The notes under the pieces: model-generated
Database searches by the model: none
The model's input: the letters and a program-made list of their open reading frames with translations, nothing else
What the model was told of the DNA's origin: nothing
Source of the DNA: Clostridiales bacterium
GTDB taxonomy: Bacteria > Bacillota_A > Clostridia > Christensenellales > Aristaeellaceae
NCBI GenBank assembly: GCA_012514855.1
Contig: JAAYZL010000121.1
Location: 1-30,034, forward strand
Length of the DNA: 30,034 nucleotides
Direction: 5' to 3'
Part shown: in pieces, positions 8,376 to 16,431 of the stretch
How the letters are laid out: every line of letters begins with the position of its first letter
Position numbering within the stretch: the stretch's first letter is position 1
Translations under genes and position numbers: made by a program

Positions 8376-9560
8376 ATGGCGACGCTCATCATTCAAAACG
8401 GGAAGATCATCACGCCCTTCCGGACCGTGGAGGGCGGCTATATCGCGCTCGAGGACGGCAGGATCGCCGAGGTCTCGCAGAGGCCCTTTGACGCGGCCGA
8501 GACGGGCGCCCTCGTGATCGACGCGCGGGGTGCCTATGTCTCGCCGGGGTTCATCGACATCCACGTGCACGGCGGCGGGGGCTTCGAGGTCATGGAGGCC
8601 GAGGTCGAGGGCATACGCCGGATGTGCATGGCGCACGCGGCCTTCGGAACGACCAGCATCGTGCCCACGACGATGAGCGCCTCGATGGAGGACACCTACC
8701 GGGCCATCGGGGCCGTCAGGCAGGCGTCCGAAGGGGATTGCGGCGCGAACATCGTGGGGATTCATCTGGAGGGGCCGTATCTGTCGTCCGCCCAGCGCGG
8801 GGCGCAGGCCGAGGACCATCTGCGGACGCCGCTCGAGGAGGAATACGCGAAGCTGCTGGACGCGTGGGATGGGATCAGGATCGTGGGCGTCGCGCCGGAG
8901 CTGCCGGGGGCGATGGCGCTCGGGCGGGAACTGCGGCGCCGCGGGATCGTGGCCAGCATCGCGCATTCCGACGCGGACTACGACACGGTCGCCGAGGCGC
9001 TGGAAAACGGATTTACGGACGTCACCCACATCTATTCGGGCTGCTCCACGGTGCGCCGCGTGAACGCCTTCCGCGTGGCGGGGGTCGTGGAGAGCGGCTT
9101 TCTGTTCGACGAGCTGACCGTGCAGGTCATCGCCGACGGCAAGCATCTGCCCAAGAGCCTGCTGGAGCTGATCTACAAAACAAAGGGCGCGGATCGTATC
9201 TCCCTCGTCACGGACGGCCTGAGCTTCTCCGCGCAGGAGAACGTCGAGGGGATGGAGTATATGCAGAGGAGCGGCGTCCCCGTCGTGTACGAGGACGGCG
9301 TGATGAAGCTTATCGACCGGCAGAGCTTTGCCGGGAGCGCCGCGACGACGAATGTGCTGGTGCGCAATATGGTTAAGCTCGCGGGAGCGACGGTCGAGGA
9401 CGCCGTGAAGATGGCCTCGCTGACGCCCGCGCATGTGCTCGGCATCGGCGACCGGAAGGGCATTCTGGCGAAGGGAATGGACGCCGATATCGCGATCTTT
9501 GACGAGCGCTTTCAGGTGCTTGAAACCATCGTAAACGGAAGGCAAATCAAGAGAGGATGA
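8376..9560 (+). CDS. nagA: N-acetylglucosamine-6-phosphate deacetylase
   Basis: NagA removes the acetyl group from GlcNAc-6-P, giving GlcN-6-P and acetate. The 394-residue sequence shows the amidohydrolase metal and active-site pattern: HVH (63-65), EGP (E132), AHSD (H197), THIYSG (H218) and VTDGL (catalytic D280), plus the C-terminal PAHVLGI...GKGMDADIAIFD section common to the family. GGGAGGGA precedes the ATG. In most NagA proteins the second histidine segment reads HLFNAM; here it is HIYSGCS, a subfamily variation. The stop overlaps the upstream nagB start candidate, so the two are translationally linked. Confidence 0.9.
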   Translation: MATLIIQNGKIITPFRTVEGGYIALEDGRIAEVSQRPFDAAETGALVIDARGAYVSPGFIDIHVHGGGGFEVMEAEVEGIRRMCMAHAAFGTTSIVPTTMSASMEDTYRAIGAVRQASEGDCGANIVGIHLEGPYLSSAQRGAQAEDHLRTPLEEEYAKLLDAWDGIRIVGVAPELPGAMALGRELRRRGIVASIAHSDADYDTVAEALENGFTDVTHIYSGCSTVRRVNAFRVAGVVESGFLFDELTVQVIADGKHLPKSLLELIYKTKGADRISLVTDGLSFSAQENVEGMEYMQRSGVPVVYEDGVMKLIDRQSFAGSAATTNVLVRNMVKLAGATVEDAVKMASLTPAHVLGIGDRKGILAKGMDADIAIFDERFQVLETIVNGRQIKRG

Positions 9561-9565
9561 GAACA

Positions 9566-10297
9566 ATGGAGAAGTTCATTTTCGATACGGCGGAGGAAGC
9601 GGGGAAGGAGGCCGCCGCCCGCGCCGCCGCGCTTTTGAACGCACAGATCCGCGAAAGGGGCTCCGCGAGGCTTCTGCTGTCGACCGGCATGTCGCAGTTC
9701 GAGTTTTTCAACAACATCGTGCGCGAGGAGGTCGACTGGGGCAAGGTCGAGGTGTTCCATCTGGACGAATACGTGGGCATTTCGCCGGAGCACCCCGCGA
9801 GCTTCGTCAAATACATCCGGGAGCGGTTCCTGCGCTTTGTGGAGCCGAAGGCGGCCTATTTTGTCGACGGCACCGCCGACGTGAACGAAAATATCCGGTA
9901 CCTGACGGAGCAGGTGAGGAGCGCCCCGATCGACGTCGCGATGATCGGCATCGGCGAAAACGCGCACATCGCGTTCAACGACCCGCCCGCGGACTTTGAC
10001 ACCGAGGAGAGCTTCATCATCGTGAACCTCGACGAAAAGTGCCGCCTCCAGCAGGTGGGGGAGGGCTGGTTCGAGGACATCTCTCAGGTGCCCGTGCAGG
10101 CGGTGACGATGACGGTTTCGCAGATCATGAAGAGCCGGCACATACTCTCCTGCGTGCCGCACAGGGGAAAGGCGTGGGCCGTGCGGAAGACCTTGGAGGA
10201 GGGCGTTTCCAACGAGATTCCCGCGTCCATCTTGAAGGCGCACCCCTCCTGCGCGCTGCTCTTGGACCGGGAAGCCGCTTCGCTTCTCCGGCAGTAG
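9566..10297 (+). CDS. nagB: Glucosamine-6-phosphate deaminase (NagB-like)
   Basis: The enzyme isomerises and deaminates GlcN-6-P to fructose-6-P and ammonia. FHLDEYVGI (matching the E. coli D72 region), the QQVGEGWF segment and the C-terminal VPHRGKAWAVRKTLEEG block identify the family; 243 residues is a usual length. The phosphate/active-site motif reads GIGENAHIAFNDPP: relative to E. coli GVGNDGHIAFNEP, D141 is Asn, G142 is Ala and E148 is Asp, while the catalytic His is kept. Asn and Asp are, as I recall, common in a Firmicutes subfamily, but Ala for Gly is not. ATG 9557 overlaps the nagA stop, but GAGAGGA is placed eight bases before ATG 9566, which I chose. Confidence 0.85.
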   Translation: MEKFIFDTAEEAGKEAAARAAALLNAQIRERGSARLLLSTGMSQFEFFNNIVREEVDWGKVEVFHLDEYVGISPEHPASFVKYIRERFLRFVEPKAAYFVDGTADVNENIRYLTEQVRSAPIDVAMIGIGENAHIAFNDPPADFDTEESFIIVNLDEKCRLQQVGEGWFEDISQVPVQAVTMTVSQIMKSRHILSCVPHRGKAWAVRKTLEEGVSNEIPASILKAHPSCALLLDREAASLLRQ

Positions 10298-10306
10298 GGG
10301 CTTTAT

Positions 10307-11578
10307 ATGGGTAGCTTTTTCGACACCGTGCTGCGGGACGTCCGCCTGCCGAGGATGGCGCGCATCCGGCAGGTCTTTCCGCGCCCGAGGCTTCCGGATG
10401 TCCGGGACGCGGTGCTTGCGCAGTTGAACCGGCCCGAGATCCGGGAAACGCTGCGGCCGGGAATGCGCGTCGCGGTCACGGCGGGCAGCCGGGGGGTCGC
10501 CAACATGCCGCTCGTGCTGAAAACCGTGGTGTCCTTCGTGCGGGAGGCCGGGTGCGACCCGTTTCTGTTCCCGGCGATGGGAAGCCACGGCGGCGCGACC
10601 GCGGAAGGGCAGCGGGCGATTTTGGAGAGCCTTGGGATCACGCCGGAAAGCGTGGGCGCGCCCATTCTCTGCGGCACGGAGGTCGCCGAACTGTGCAGGC
10701 TTCCCGACGGCACGCCGGTCTGCATCGACCGGTACGCGGCCGGGGCCGACGGGATCGTCGTCGTGAACCGCATCAAGCCGCACACCGCGTTTCGAAACGC
10801 GTACGAGAGCGGCCTCGTGAAGATGGCCGTGATCGGCATGGGCAAGCAGATCGGCGCGGAGATCTGCCACAGCAGGGGCTGGGGCCGCATGGCCGAGAAC
10901 ATCGCCCGGATCGGCGAGGGCGTCCTTCGGCGCGCCAATATACTCTTCGGGCTCGGGCTGGTCGAAAACGCCTACGACGAGACCTGCAAAGTGGAGGCGC
11001 TGCGCAGGGGCGAGTTTCTGGAGAGGGAGCCCGCGCTGCTGGCGGAGGCCCGTTCTCTCATGGCGTCCCTCCCGTTTGCGCGGGCGGACGTGCTGGTCGT
11101 CGATCAGATCGGCAAGAACATCAGCGGGGACGGCATGGACCCGAACATCACGGGCACGCATTTCACCCCCTACGCCTCCGGCGGCCCGAGGACGGAAAAC
11201 GTCGTGGTGCTGGACCTGACGGCGGAATCGCACGGCAGCGCCATCGGCATCGGCGCCGCCACCGTGACCACGGAGCGCTTCTTCAGGAAAATGGATTTTG
11301 GGCAGACATACCCCAACTGCCTCACGAGCAAGGTGCTGGACGTGTGCAAAATTCCGCTGATCGCGCCCACGGACCGGGCGGCGATCGCCTGCGCGATCTA
11401 CGCCTGCGCGCTGGCGGATCAGGACAACATCCGGATGGCGCGGATCGGGAATTCGCTGCACGTGGACGAGCTGTTTGTCTCCGAAGCGCTCTGGGACGAG
11501 GTGCGCGAACATCCCAACGTCGCGCTGTTGGACGGGCCCGCGGACATGGCGTTCGACGCGGAGGGGAACCTGTTTTAG
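10307..11578 (+). CDS. LarA-like (DUF2088) protein, possible nickel-pincer 2-hydroxyacid racemase/epimerase
   Basis: This 423-residue protein matches the lactate racemase LarA superfamily rather than any sugar enzyme. Visible conserved features are MGSHGGAT (H94), PHTAF (H159), SGLVKM (K172) and H188. The lysine and H188 are 16 residues apart, the same spacing as LarA K184 and H200, which tether and coordinate the nickel-pincer cofactor; H94 and H159 would correspond to the catalytic H108 and H174. I infer racemisation or epimerisation of a 2-hydroxyacid or sugar acid. The cofactor biosynthesis genes larB, larC and larE are not in the window. It is nine bases after nagB, last in the operon, which links it to amino sugar use in an unexplained way. 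Confidence 0.75.
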   Translation: MGSFFDTVLRDVRLPRMARIRQVFPRPRLPDVRDAVLAQLNRPEIRETLRPGMRVAVTAGSRGVANMPLVLKTVVSFVREAGCDPFLFPAMGSHGGATAEGQRAILESLGITPESVGAPILCGTEVAELCRLPDGTPVCIDRYAAGADGIVVVNRIKPHTAFRNAYESGLVKMAVIGMGKQIGAEICHSRGWGRMAENIARIGEGVLRRANILFGLGLVENAYDETCKVEALRRGEFLEREPALLAEARSLMASLPFARADVLVVDQIGKNISGDGMDPNITGTHFTPYASGGPRTENVVVLDLTAESHGSAIGIGAATVTTERFFRKMDFGQTYPNCLTSKVLDVCKIPLIAPTDRAAIACAIYACALADQDNIRMARIGNSLHVDELFVSEALWDEVREHPNVALLDGPADMAFDAEGNLF

Positions 11579-11639
11579 TCGAAGCCGCCCCGCGCAGGGA
11601 GAAAGAGCAAATGCCATTAATCACGGCAGCCGTAGAAAT

Positions 11640-11666
11640 GGCGGCCGCTCTGCGCCGCCGGCCGCC
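11640..11666 (-). terminator. Weak terminator-like hairpin between convergent genes
   Basis: GGCGGCCG (11640-11647) pairs with CGGCCGCC (11659-11666) around an 11-base loop in the 92-bp convergent gap. On the minus strand ATTTCT follows; the plus side has no T-run. It may end the epimerase transcript, and perhaps slow the larA-side transcript. Confidence 0.4.
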
Positions 11667-11670
11667 GGCC

Positions 11671-12642
11671 TCAACCGGGCGCGTCGAGGGCGAAGGATAT
11701 ATGCCTCTCGCAGGGCCTCCCCGGCGTCAGCGGGTCGCCCGGCGCCCCGACGTCGGGCGCATCGGGGAACCCCTCCGCCTCCAGCGCGAGGGCGGAGGAG
11801 GGAACGGGCAGAAAGCCCCCGGAGTACAGCCTGAGCACCGGCTGATCGGTGTACAGCCGGAGCCTCCGCCCGCTCCCGGGGTCGAAAAGCGTCGCGGCGG
11901 GCGCGTCGGCATCCCTGCCCACCGGGAGCACGAACGCGTGGTTGTACCCGCGCGCGATCGCGAGCTGTGGATCGGGCGTTCGCATGCGCTCCGCGAGGGA
12001 GGCGGGCGCGCGAAAGTCGAACGGCCCGCGCGCCGCGCGCCTTCGCAGGGGAAGGTGCTCCGCGTCGTTTTCGTAGACTTCGTCCGCCGCGATCTGCAGG
12101 AAATGCCCGAGCGCAGTCCCCGAAGCGCCGCCGCGCAGATTCCAGTAGGCGTGGTTCGAAAGGTTGACGCGCGTCGGCCGGTCCGTCTCGGCGCTGAGGC
12201 GGATGTCCAGCCGCCCGTCCTCCCGAAGCGTATAGAGGACGGAAAAGCGGCGGTCGCCGGGAAACCCGTCCCGGCCGTGCTCCGCCTCCGCAAAAAAGCA
12301 GACGCTCTGGGCATTGCGCTCGCGGCGAACCCCGTCCGTGCGCCAGAGCCGGAAGGCGAGGCTGTCCGGCCCGCCGTGCAACTGATGGCCGCCGTCGTTG
12401 CGGCTCAGTTGGATGGCGCGGCCCTCCACGCGGAGCAGCCCCCCGCGTATGCGCCCGGCAAACGGCGCGAGCGTCGCGCCCGCATACGTCTCATCCCGCT
12501 CCCCGGCGGGGGAAAGAGCAACGTTTGCAGACGCGCCGCCGCGGTCCGGCGCGAAGACCTCGGCGATCGACGCCCCCCGTGCCCGGAGCCGGACGCGCAC
12601 GCCGGCCGCGCTCATCAGCTCAAAGAATTCCGCATCCCCCAT
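11671..12642 (-). CDS. Aldose 1-epimerase (mutarotase, GalM family)
   Basis: The enzyme interconverts alpha and beta anomers of free sugars. NDGGHQLHGG (first active-site His), NLSNHAYWNL (catalytic acid His) and ALEAEGFPDAPD (catalytic base Glu) are all present in the expected order over 323 residues. I chose ATG at 12642 because GGTGGAATT precedes it and a promoter is located upstream; the open frame continues further 5' but without family similarity. It is divergent from the arabinose-type importer, which suggests that it prepares pentose or hexose anomers for that pathway. No signal peptide, so cytoplasmic. Confidence 0.85.
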   Translation of the reverse strand: MGDAEFFELMSAAGVRVRLRARGASIAEVFAPDRGGASANVALSPAGERDETYAGATLAPFAGRIRGGLLRVEGRAIQLSRNDGGHQLHGGPDSLAFRLWRTDGVRRERNAQSVCFFAEAEHGRDGFPGDRRFSVLYTLREDGRLDIRLSAETDRPTRVNLSNHAYWNLRGGASGTALGHFLQIAADEVYENDAEHLPLRRRAARGPFDFRAPASLAERMRTPDPQLAIARGYNHAFVLPVGRDADAPAATLFDPGSGRRLRLYTDQPVLRLYSGGFLPVPSSALALEAEGFPDAPDVGAPGDPLTPGRPCERHISFALDAPG

Positions 12643-12691
12643 AATTCCACCACTCCCCGGTGCGCCGCGCGCAGGAATCGCCCCTTCCATC

Positions 12692-12719
12692 AGTATAGTA
12701 CAAGCCGTTCCCGCCGCAA
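12692..12719 (-). promoter_or_regulatory. Promoter of the aldose 1-epimerase gene
   Basis: On the minus strand TTGCGG (12719-12714), a 16-bp spacer and TATACT (12697-12692) form a reasonable sigma-A promoter, about 50 bases upstream of the chosen start. Confidence 0.6.
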
Positions 12720-12790
12720 CGGGAGCGGCCACAAAGAGCAAGAAAACAAAATCAATGGGCAAGGCGGCGGAAGCATTCGCGGGCCGGACG

Positions 12791-12813
12791 TGGTATAATT
12801 GTACCGGTACCAA
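12791..12813 (+). promoter_or_regulatory. Extended -10 promoter with palindromic operator candidate upstream of the araG-like gene
   Basis: TGG-TATAAT (12791-12799) is an extended -10 element without a recognisable -35. It overlaps TTGTACCGGTACCAA (12799-12813), whose core GTACCGGTAC is a perfect 10-bp palindrome lying at the expected start of transcription. This resembles the Bacillus AraR box (TTGTACGTACAA) but has two extra central bases. A repressor bound here would block the promoter; that is inference. Confidence 0.6.
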
Positions 12814-12847
12814 CGCGCGGGGAATCCGGACGAAGGGGCGTGAGCGA

Positions 12848-14365
12848 GTGGGAAACATCCTCGAGTTTCGCAATATCACGAAATATTTTCCCGGCGTGAA
12901 GGCCCTGGACAACGTGAGCTTCACCGCGCACAGCGGCGAGGTGCTCGCGTTTCTCGGGGAAAACGGCGCCGGCAAGTCGACGCTTCTGAAGATACTGAAC
13001 GGCGACTATCCGCCGACCTCCGGCCAATACCTGATCGACGGCGAGGAGATGCACTTCCGCAACCCGCAGGAGGCCATCGAGGCCGGCATCAGCGTCATCT
13101 ATCAGGAGCGCCAGATTTTGATGGAGCTGAGCGTCGCGGAGAACATCTATCTGGGGCGCATGCCCGTAAACGCGCTCGGCGTGATCAGCAGCCGCAGGGC
13201 CAACGTGATGGCCGAGAAAATCATCGCGGATTTCGGCCTCCCGATCAAGCCGACCGACAAGGTCAAGGATTTGAGCGTCGCCTATCAGCAGATGGTGGAG
13301 ATCATGAAGGCGTACAGCCGGGAGAACCTCCGCGTGATCTGCTTTGACGAGCCCTCCGCGAGCCTGAGCGACTCCGAGATCGACAGCCTGTTTTCGATCA
13401 TCCGGAAGCTGCGCGGGGAGGGCAAGATCGTCGTCTACGTCTCGCACCGCATGAGCGAGATCTTCAAGATCACGGACAAGGTGGCCGTGTTCAAGGACGG
13501 CCGCTACGTGGACACCGTCGCAACCGGCGAGGTGGACGAGCGGCAGTTGATCCGCATGATGGTCGGGCGCGACCTCGGCGACGTATTCCGCCAGCTCGAC
13601 CGGAACCAGCAGCCCGGGGACGTGCTCCTCGAGGCAAGGGACATCTCCTCGGCTTACGTCGACGGCGTCTCGTTCACGCTGCGCGCGGGCGAGGTGCTGG
13701 GCTTCTCGGGGCTGGTCGGCGCCGGGCGCACCGAGACGATGCGCGCGATCATCGGCGCGGACAGGATGACCGCCGGGGAAGTGCTGCTGCTCGGCAAGAG
13801 GATACGGTGCCGCAGCCCGCGCGACGCGATGCGCCACGGCATCGTGCTCGTGCCGGAGGACCGCAAGACGCAGGGCATATTGGCGAACCTCGACGTAAAG
13901 GGCAACATCAACATCTCGCTGCTTAGGGAGCACTCGAACCGCCTCGGCGTTCTCAACGAGCGCGCGGAGGAGAGGGCGGCCGAGAAGGGCATCCGCGATT
14001 TCAGCATACGCACGCCGTCCCCGCGCAAAAAGATCGTCGAGCTTTCGGGCGGCAACCAGCAGAAGTGCGTCGTCGCGCGCTGGATGTCGACCAGGCCGAA
14101 GGTGCTGATCCTCGACGAGCCGACCAAGGGCATAGACGTCGGCGCGAAGGCCGAGTTCTACCGCATGATCTGCGAATTCACAAAGCAGGGGCTCGGGGTC
14201 ATATTGATTTCCTCGGAGCTGCCGGAGGTCATCGGGCTCAGCGACCGGATCATCGTGATGCGGGGCCGCAGGATTTCCGGAGAGCTCCGCCGCGAGGACG
14301 CCACCGAGGACCGCCTGCTCGCGCTGAGCATGATCGAGACGACACCACAGGAGGAATTGGCATGA
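12848..14365 (+). CDS. araG: Sugar ABC transporter ATP-binding protein, AraG-like
   Basis: A duplicated ATPase of 505 residues. The first half has Walker A GENGAGKST (37-45), a variant signature (LSVAYQQ) and FDEPSASLS; the second has the degenerate Walker A typical of this family (SGLVGAGRTETM), LSGGNQQK and VLILDEPTKGIDVGAKAE. Stretches such as VSHRMSEIF...VFKDGRYV...MVGRDLGDVF and the EDR..LALSM ending resemble E. coli AraG more than RbsA or MglA. The GTG at 12848 has GAAGGGG upstream; a longer open frame 5' crosses the promoter and is not coding. It powers the permease whose gene overlaps by four bases. Arabinose is the most likely substrate, supported by the matching permease and binding protein, but no biochemical proof exists in the sequence. 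Confidence 0.85.
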   Translation: MGNILEFRNITKYFPGVKALDNVSFTAHSGEVLAFLGENGAGKSTLLKILNGDYPPTSGQYLIDGEEMHFRNPQEAIEAGISVIYQERQILMELSVAENIYLGRMPVNALGVISSRRANVMAEKIIADFGLPIKPTDKVKDLSVAYQQMVEIMKAYSRENLRVICFDEPSASLSDSEIDSLFSIIRKLRGEGKIVVYVSHRMSEIFKITDKVAVFKDGRYVDTVATGEVDERQLIRMMVGRDLGDVFRQLDRNQQPGDVLLEARDISSAYVDGVSFTLRAGEVLGFSGLVGAGRTETMRAIIGADRMTAGEVLLLGKRIRCRSPRDAMRHGIVLVPEDRKTQGILANLDVKGNINISLLREHSNRLGVLNERAEERAAEKGIRDFSIRTPSPRKKIVELSGGNQQKCVVARWMSTRPKVLILDEPTKGIDVGAKAEFYRMICEFTKQGLGVILISSELPEVIGLSDRIIVMRGRRISGELRREDATEDRLLALSMIETTPQEELA

Positions 14366-15342
14366 GGGAACGGTTTCGGCGGATCGTCGGCGGCGACAAG
14401 CTCATTCTCCTGGGCGCGACGGTCGCGGTGTTCATACTGTTTACGGTGCTCAACAGGAACTTCTTCGGCGTGACGAACTTCGTCAACATACTGGTCGCCA
14501 CGTCTTTGGTCGGGCTGGTGGCAATCGGGCATACATATCTGATCATCGCGGGGCAGAACGACCTGTCGCCGGGCTCGCTCGCCGCGTTTACCGGGGTGCT
14601 CGCGGCGCTCCTGGTCAGCCGGGGCTGGAGCCTGCCGCTCGCGTTTGCCGTCACGATACTCTCCGGCGCGCTGGTCGGCGTTTTCAACGCGTTCATGGTC
14701 AACAAGATCAAGCTGCAGGCATTTATCGCGACCTTGGTCACGCAGTCGATCGTGCGCGGATTCGCGTACATACTCTGCGACGGAAAGCCGGTCGCCATCG
14801 CCGACAAATCCTACATACAGATCGGAAAGGCCCGCTTTCTGTTTATCCCCGTGTCGGTGTGGATCATGCTGCTGGCGTTTGCGCTGTTCGGCTTCATACT
14901 CGCCAAGACGCGCTTCGGCCGAAGCATCTACGCCATCGGCGGAAACGCCGACGCCGCGCGGCTCGCCGGGCTCAACCCGCAGCGAACGGTGCTCTTGAGC
15001 TTTGTGATGATGGGCATCATGTGCGCCGTCGGCGGCATCGTGTTCTCCGCGCGCATGAACAGCGGCCAGCCCGCGGCGAACGTCAACCTCGAGTTCGACG
15101 CGATCACGGCCGTGATCCTGGGCGGCGTGTCGTTCTCCGGCGGCGTGGGCACGATGGGCGGCACGATCATCGGCGTGTTCCTCATTCAGGCGTTCAATAC
15201 AGGGCTCACGATGGTCAACGTGCCGTCGTTCTGGCAATACGTCGCCAAGGGCGCGCTGCTCCTGTTCGCGCTCACGTCCGACTACCTGCGCAAGCGCAAC
15301 CGCGAGCATCAGCTCCTGGAGGCGAGCAAGCGCAACGGCTGA
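14362..15342 (+). CDS. araH: Sugar ABC transporter permease, AraH-like
   Basis: The 326-residue membrane protein has eight to ten hydrophobic segments and the BPD_transp_2 family sequence GHTYLIIAGQNDLSPGSLAAF near the N-terminus. IVRGFAYILCDGKPVAIADKS closely parallels the E. coli AraH stretch IVRGLAYIISDGKAVGIEDES, and SARMNSGQPAAN matches SRMTSGQPMTS. AIGGNADAARLAGLN is the cytoplasmic loop contacting the ATPase. ATG overlaps the TGA of the ATPase gene (ATGA), with AGGAGG nine bases upstream. Confidence 0.85.
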   Translation: MRERFRRIVGGDKLILLGATVAVFILFTVLNRNFFGVTNFVNILVATSLVGLVAIGHTYLIIAGQNDLSPGSLAAFTGVLAALLVSRGWSLPLAFAVTILSGALVGVFNAFMVNKIKLQAFIATLVTQSIVRGFAYILCDGKPVAIADKSYIQIGKARFLFIPVSVWIMLLAFALFGFILAKTRFGRSIYAIGGNADAARLAGLNPQRTVLLSFVMMGIMCAVGGIVFSARMNSGQPAANVNLEFDAITAVILGGVSFSGGVGTMGGTIIGVFLIQAFNTGLTMVNVPSFWQYVAKGALLLFALTSDYLRKRNREHQLLEASKRNG

Positions 15343-15361
15343 CAGCCGGTCAAATCCGCGA

Positions 15362-15379
15362 ATATGCCCGAGGGCATAT
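15362..15379 (+). other. Hairpin between permease and binding-protein genes
   Basis: ATATGCC-CGAG-GGCATAT, a perfect 7-bp stem with a tetraloop, lies 20 bases before the ribosome binding site of the binding-protein gene. It may mark an mRNA processing or protection point allowing higher binding-protein expression. Confidence 0.45.
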
Positions 15380-15402
15380 CAATAGACGAAGGAGGGTTTC
15401 TC

Positions 15403-16377
15403 ATGAAAAAGACATTGGCGGTCCTTCTGGCGCTTGTCCTGATTCTTGCGACCGCGTCCGCGGTGGCGGAGAGCAAGGGCATGATCTACGGCATCTACAA
15501 GGCGGGCGACCAGACCTGGTTCATCGACGAGGGCGTCGCGGCCGAGGCCGCCGCCAAGGAAGCCGGATACGACTTTACCTATGTGGACGCCAAGATGAGC
15601 CCCGAGGAGTACCTGCGCGCGATCGACAACGCGATCGCGAACAAGGCGGTCGGCGTCGTGACCTGCATCCCGGATCAGACGATGTCCGGGGCCGCGGTGG
15701 AAAAGCTCGCCGAGGCCGGCATCCCCGTGGTCGCCGCGGACGACGCGCTGCAGGACGGCGCGGGCGAACTGCTCGCCCCGTGGGTCGGCATCAACGCCTA
15801 CGTGATCGGCGAGGCGAACGGCGCGTGGCTCGCAGAGTACGCGATCGCGAATAACCTCGTCGACGACCCCGAGTGCGCGCTGCTCATCATCACGATGGAC
15901 ACCGTCTCGAGCTGCGTGCCGCGCGCCGAGGGCGAGTTCAACAAGTTCACCGAGATGTGCCCCGAGTTTGACACCTCGAAGATCTTCAAGGCCGACTACG
16001 ACGGAACCGTCGAGAAGGGCAACATCGCGGCCGCGGCGATCTTCACCGCGCACCCGGAGATCAAGAAGTGGCTGCTGACGGGCGCGAACGAGGAAGGCAC
16101 GATCGGCGCGGTGCGCGCGCTCGAATCCGCGGGCCTCGACGCCGACGCGTGCGTCGTGGGCCTGGGCGGCTACCTCGCCAAGGACGAGTGGAAGAAGGAG
16201 GGCGCAAGCGCCATGAAGGCCGCCGCGTACTTCTCCTCCGACTCCGTCGGCCGCGGCTCGATCGCGGTGCTTCTCAGGATCATCGAGGGCGGCGAAGTCG
16301 AGATGCGCACCGCCGTGGACGCCATCATCGTCACGCCCGAGAACTACAAGGAAGTCATGGGCCCCGCCGCCGAGTAA
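15403..16377 (+). CDS. araF: Sugar ABC transporter substrate-binding protein, AraF-like
   Basis: The start at ATG 15403 has GGAGGG upstream and gives a clean signal peptide (MKKTLAVLLALVLILATASA). The 324-residue protein follows E. coli AraF rather than RbsB: TWFIDEG (PWFQTEW), CIPDQTMSGAAV (CTPDPKLGSAIV), VVAADDALQ (VIAVDDQFV), HPEIKKWLLTGANEEGTIGAVRALE (HPEVKHWLIVGMNDSTVLGGVRATE) and the C-terminal VDAIIVTPENYKEVM (VVLITRDNFKEEL). It should capture L-arabinose or a close pentose/galactose relative at the cell surface. It is last in the operon, ahead of a strong terminator. An upstream in-frame ATG at 15364 lies within the hairpin and lacks a ribosome binding site. Confidence 0.85.
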   Translation: MKKTLAVLLALVLILATASAVAESKGMIYGIYKAGDQTWFIDEGVAAEAAAKEAGYDFTYVDAKMSPEEYLRAIDNAIANKAVGVVTCIPDQTMSGAAVEKLAEAGIPVVAADDALQDGAGELLAPWVGINAYVIGEANGAWLAEYAIANNLVDDPECALLIITMDTVSSCVPRAEGEFNKFTEMCPEFDTSKIFKADYDGTVEKGNIAAAAIFTAHPEIKKWLLTGANEEGTIGAVRALESAGLDADACVVGLGGYLAKDEWKKEGASAMKAAAYFSSDSVGRGSIAVLLRIIEGGEVEMRTAVDAIIVTPENYKEVMGPAAE

Positions 16378-16396
16378 AGCGGCCCAAGGAACCGCC

Positions 16397-16429
16397 CGAG
16401 GGATCGGATACTTCCGATCCCTCGTTTTT
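16397..16429 (+). terminator. Intrinsic terminator of the araGHF-like operon
   Basis: A perfect 12-bp stem (16397-16408 with 16413-16424), loop TACT, is followed by TTTTT (16425-16429). It is 20 bases after the stop codon. The opposite strand has no T-run after the stem, so it works in one direction. Confidence 0.95.
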
Positions 16430-16431
16430 GC

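Noticed and set aside
12643..12975. N-terminal extension of the aldose 1-epimerase beyond 12642
   Set aside because: It crosses the divergent promoter region and overlaps the start of the araG-like gene; mutarotase similarity begins after 12642.
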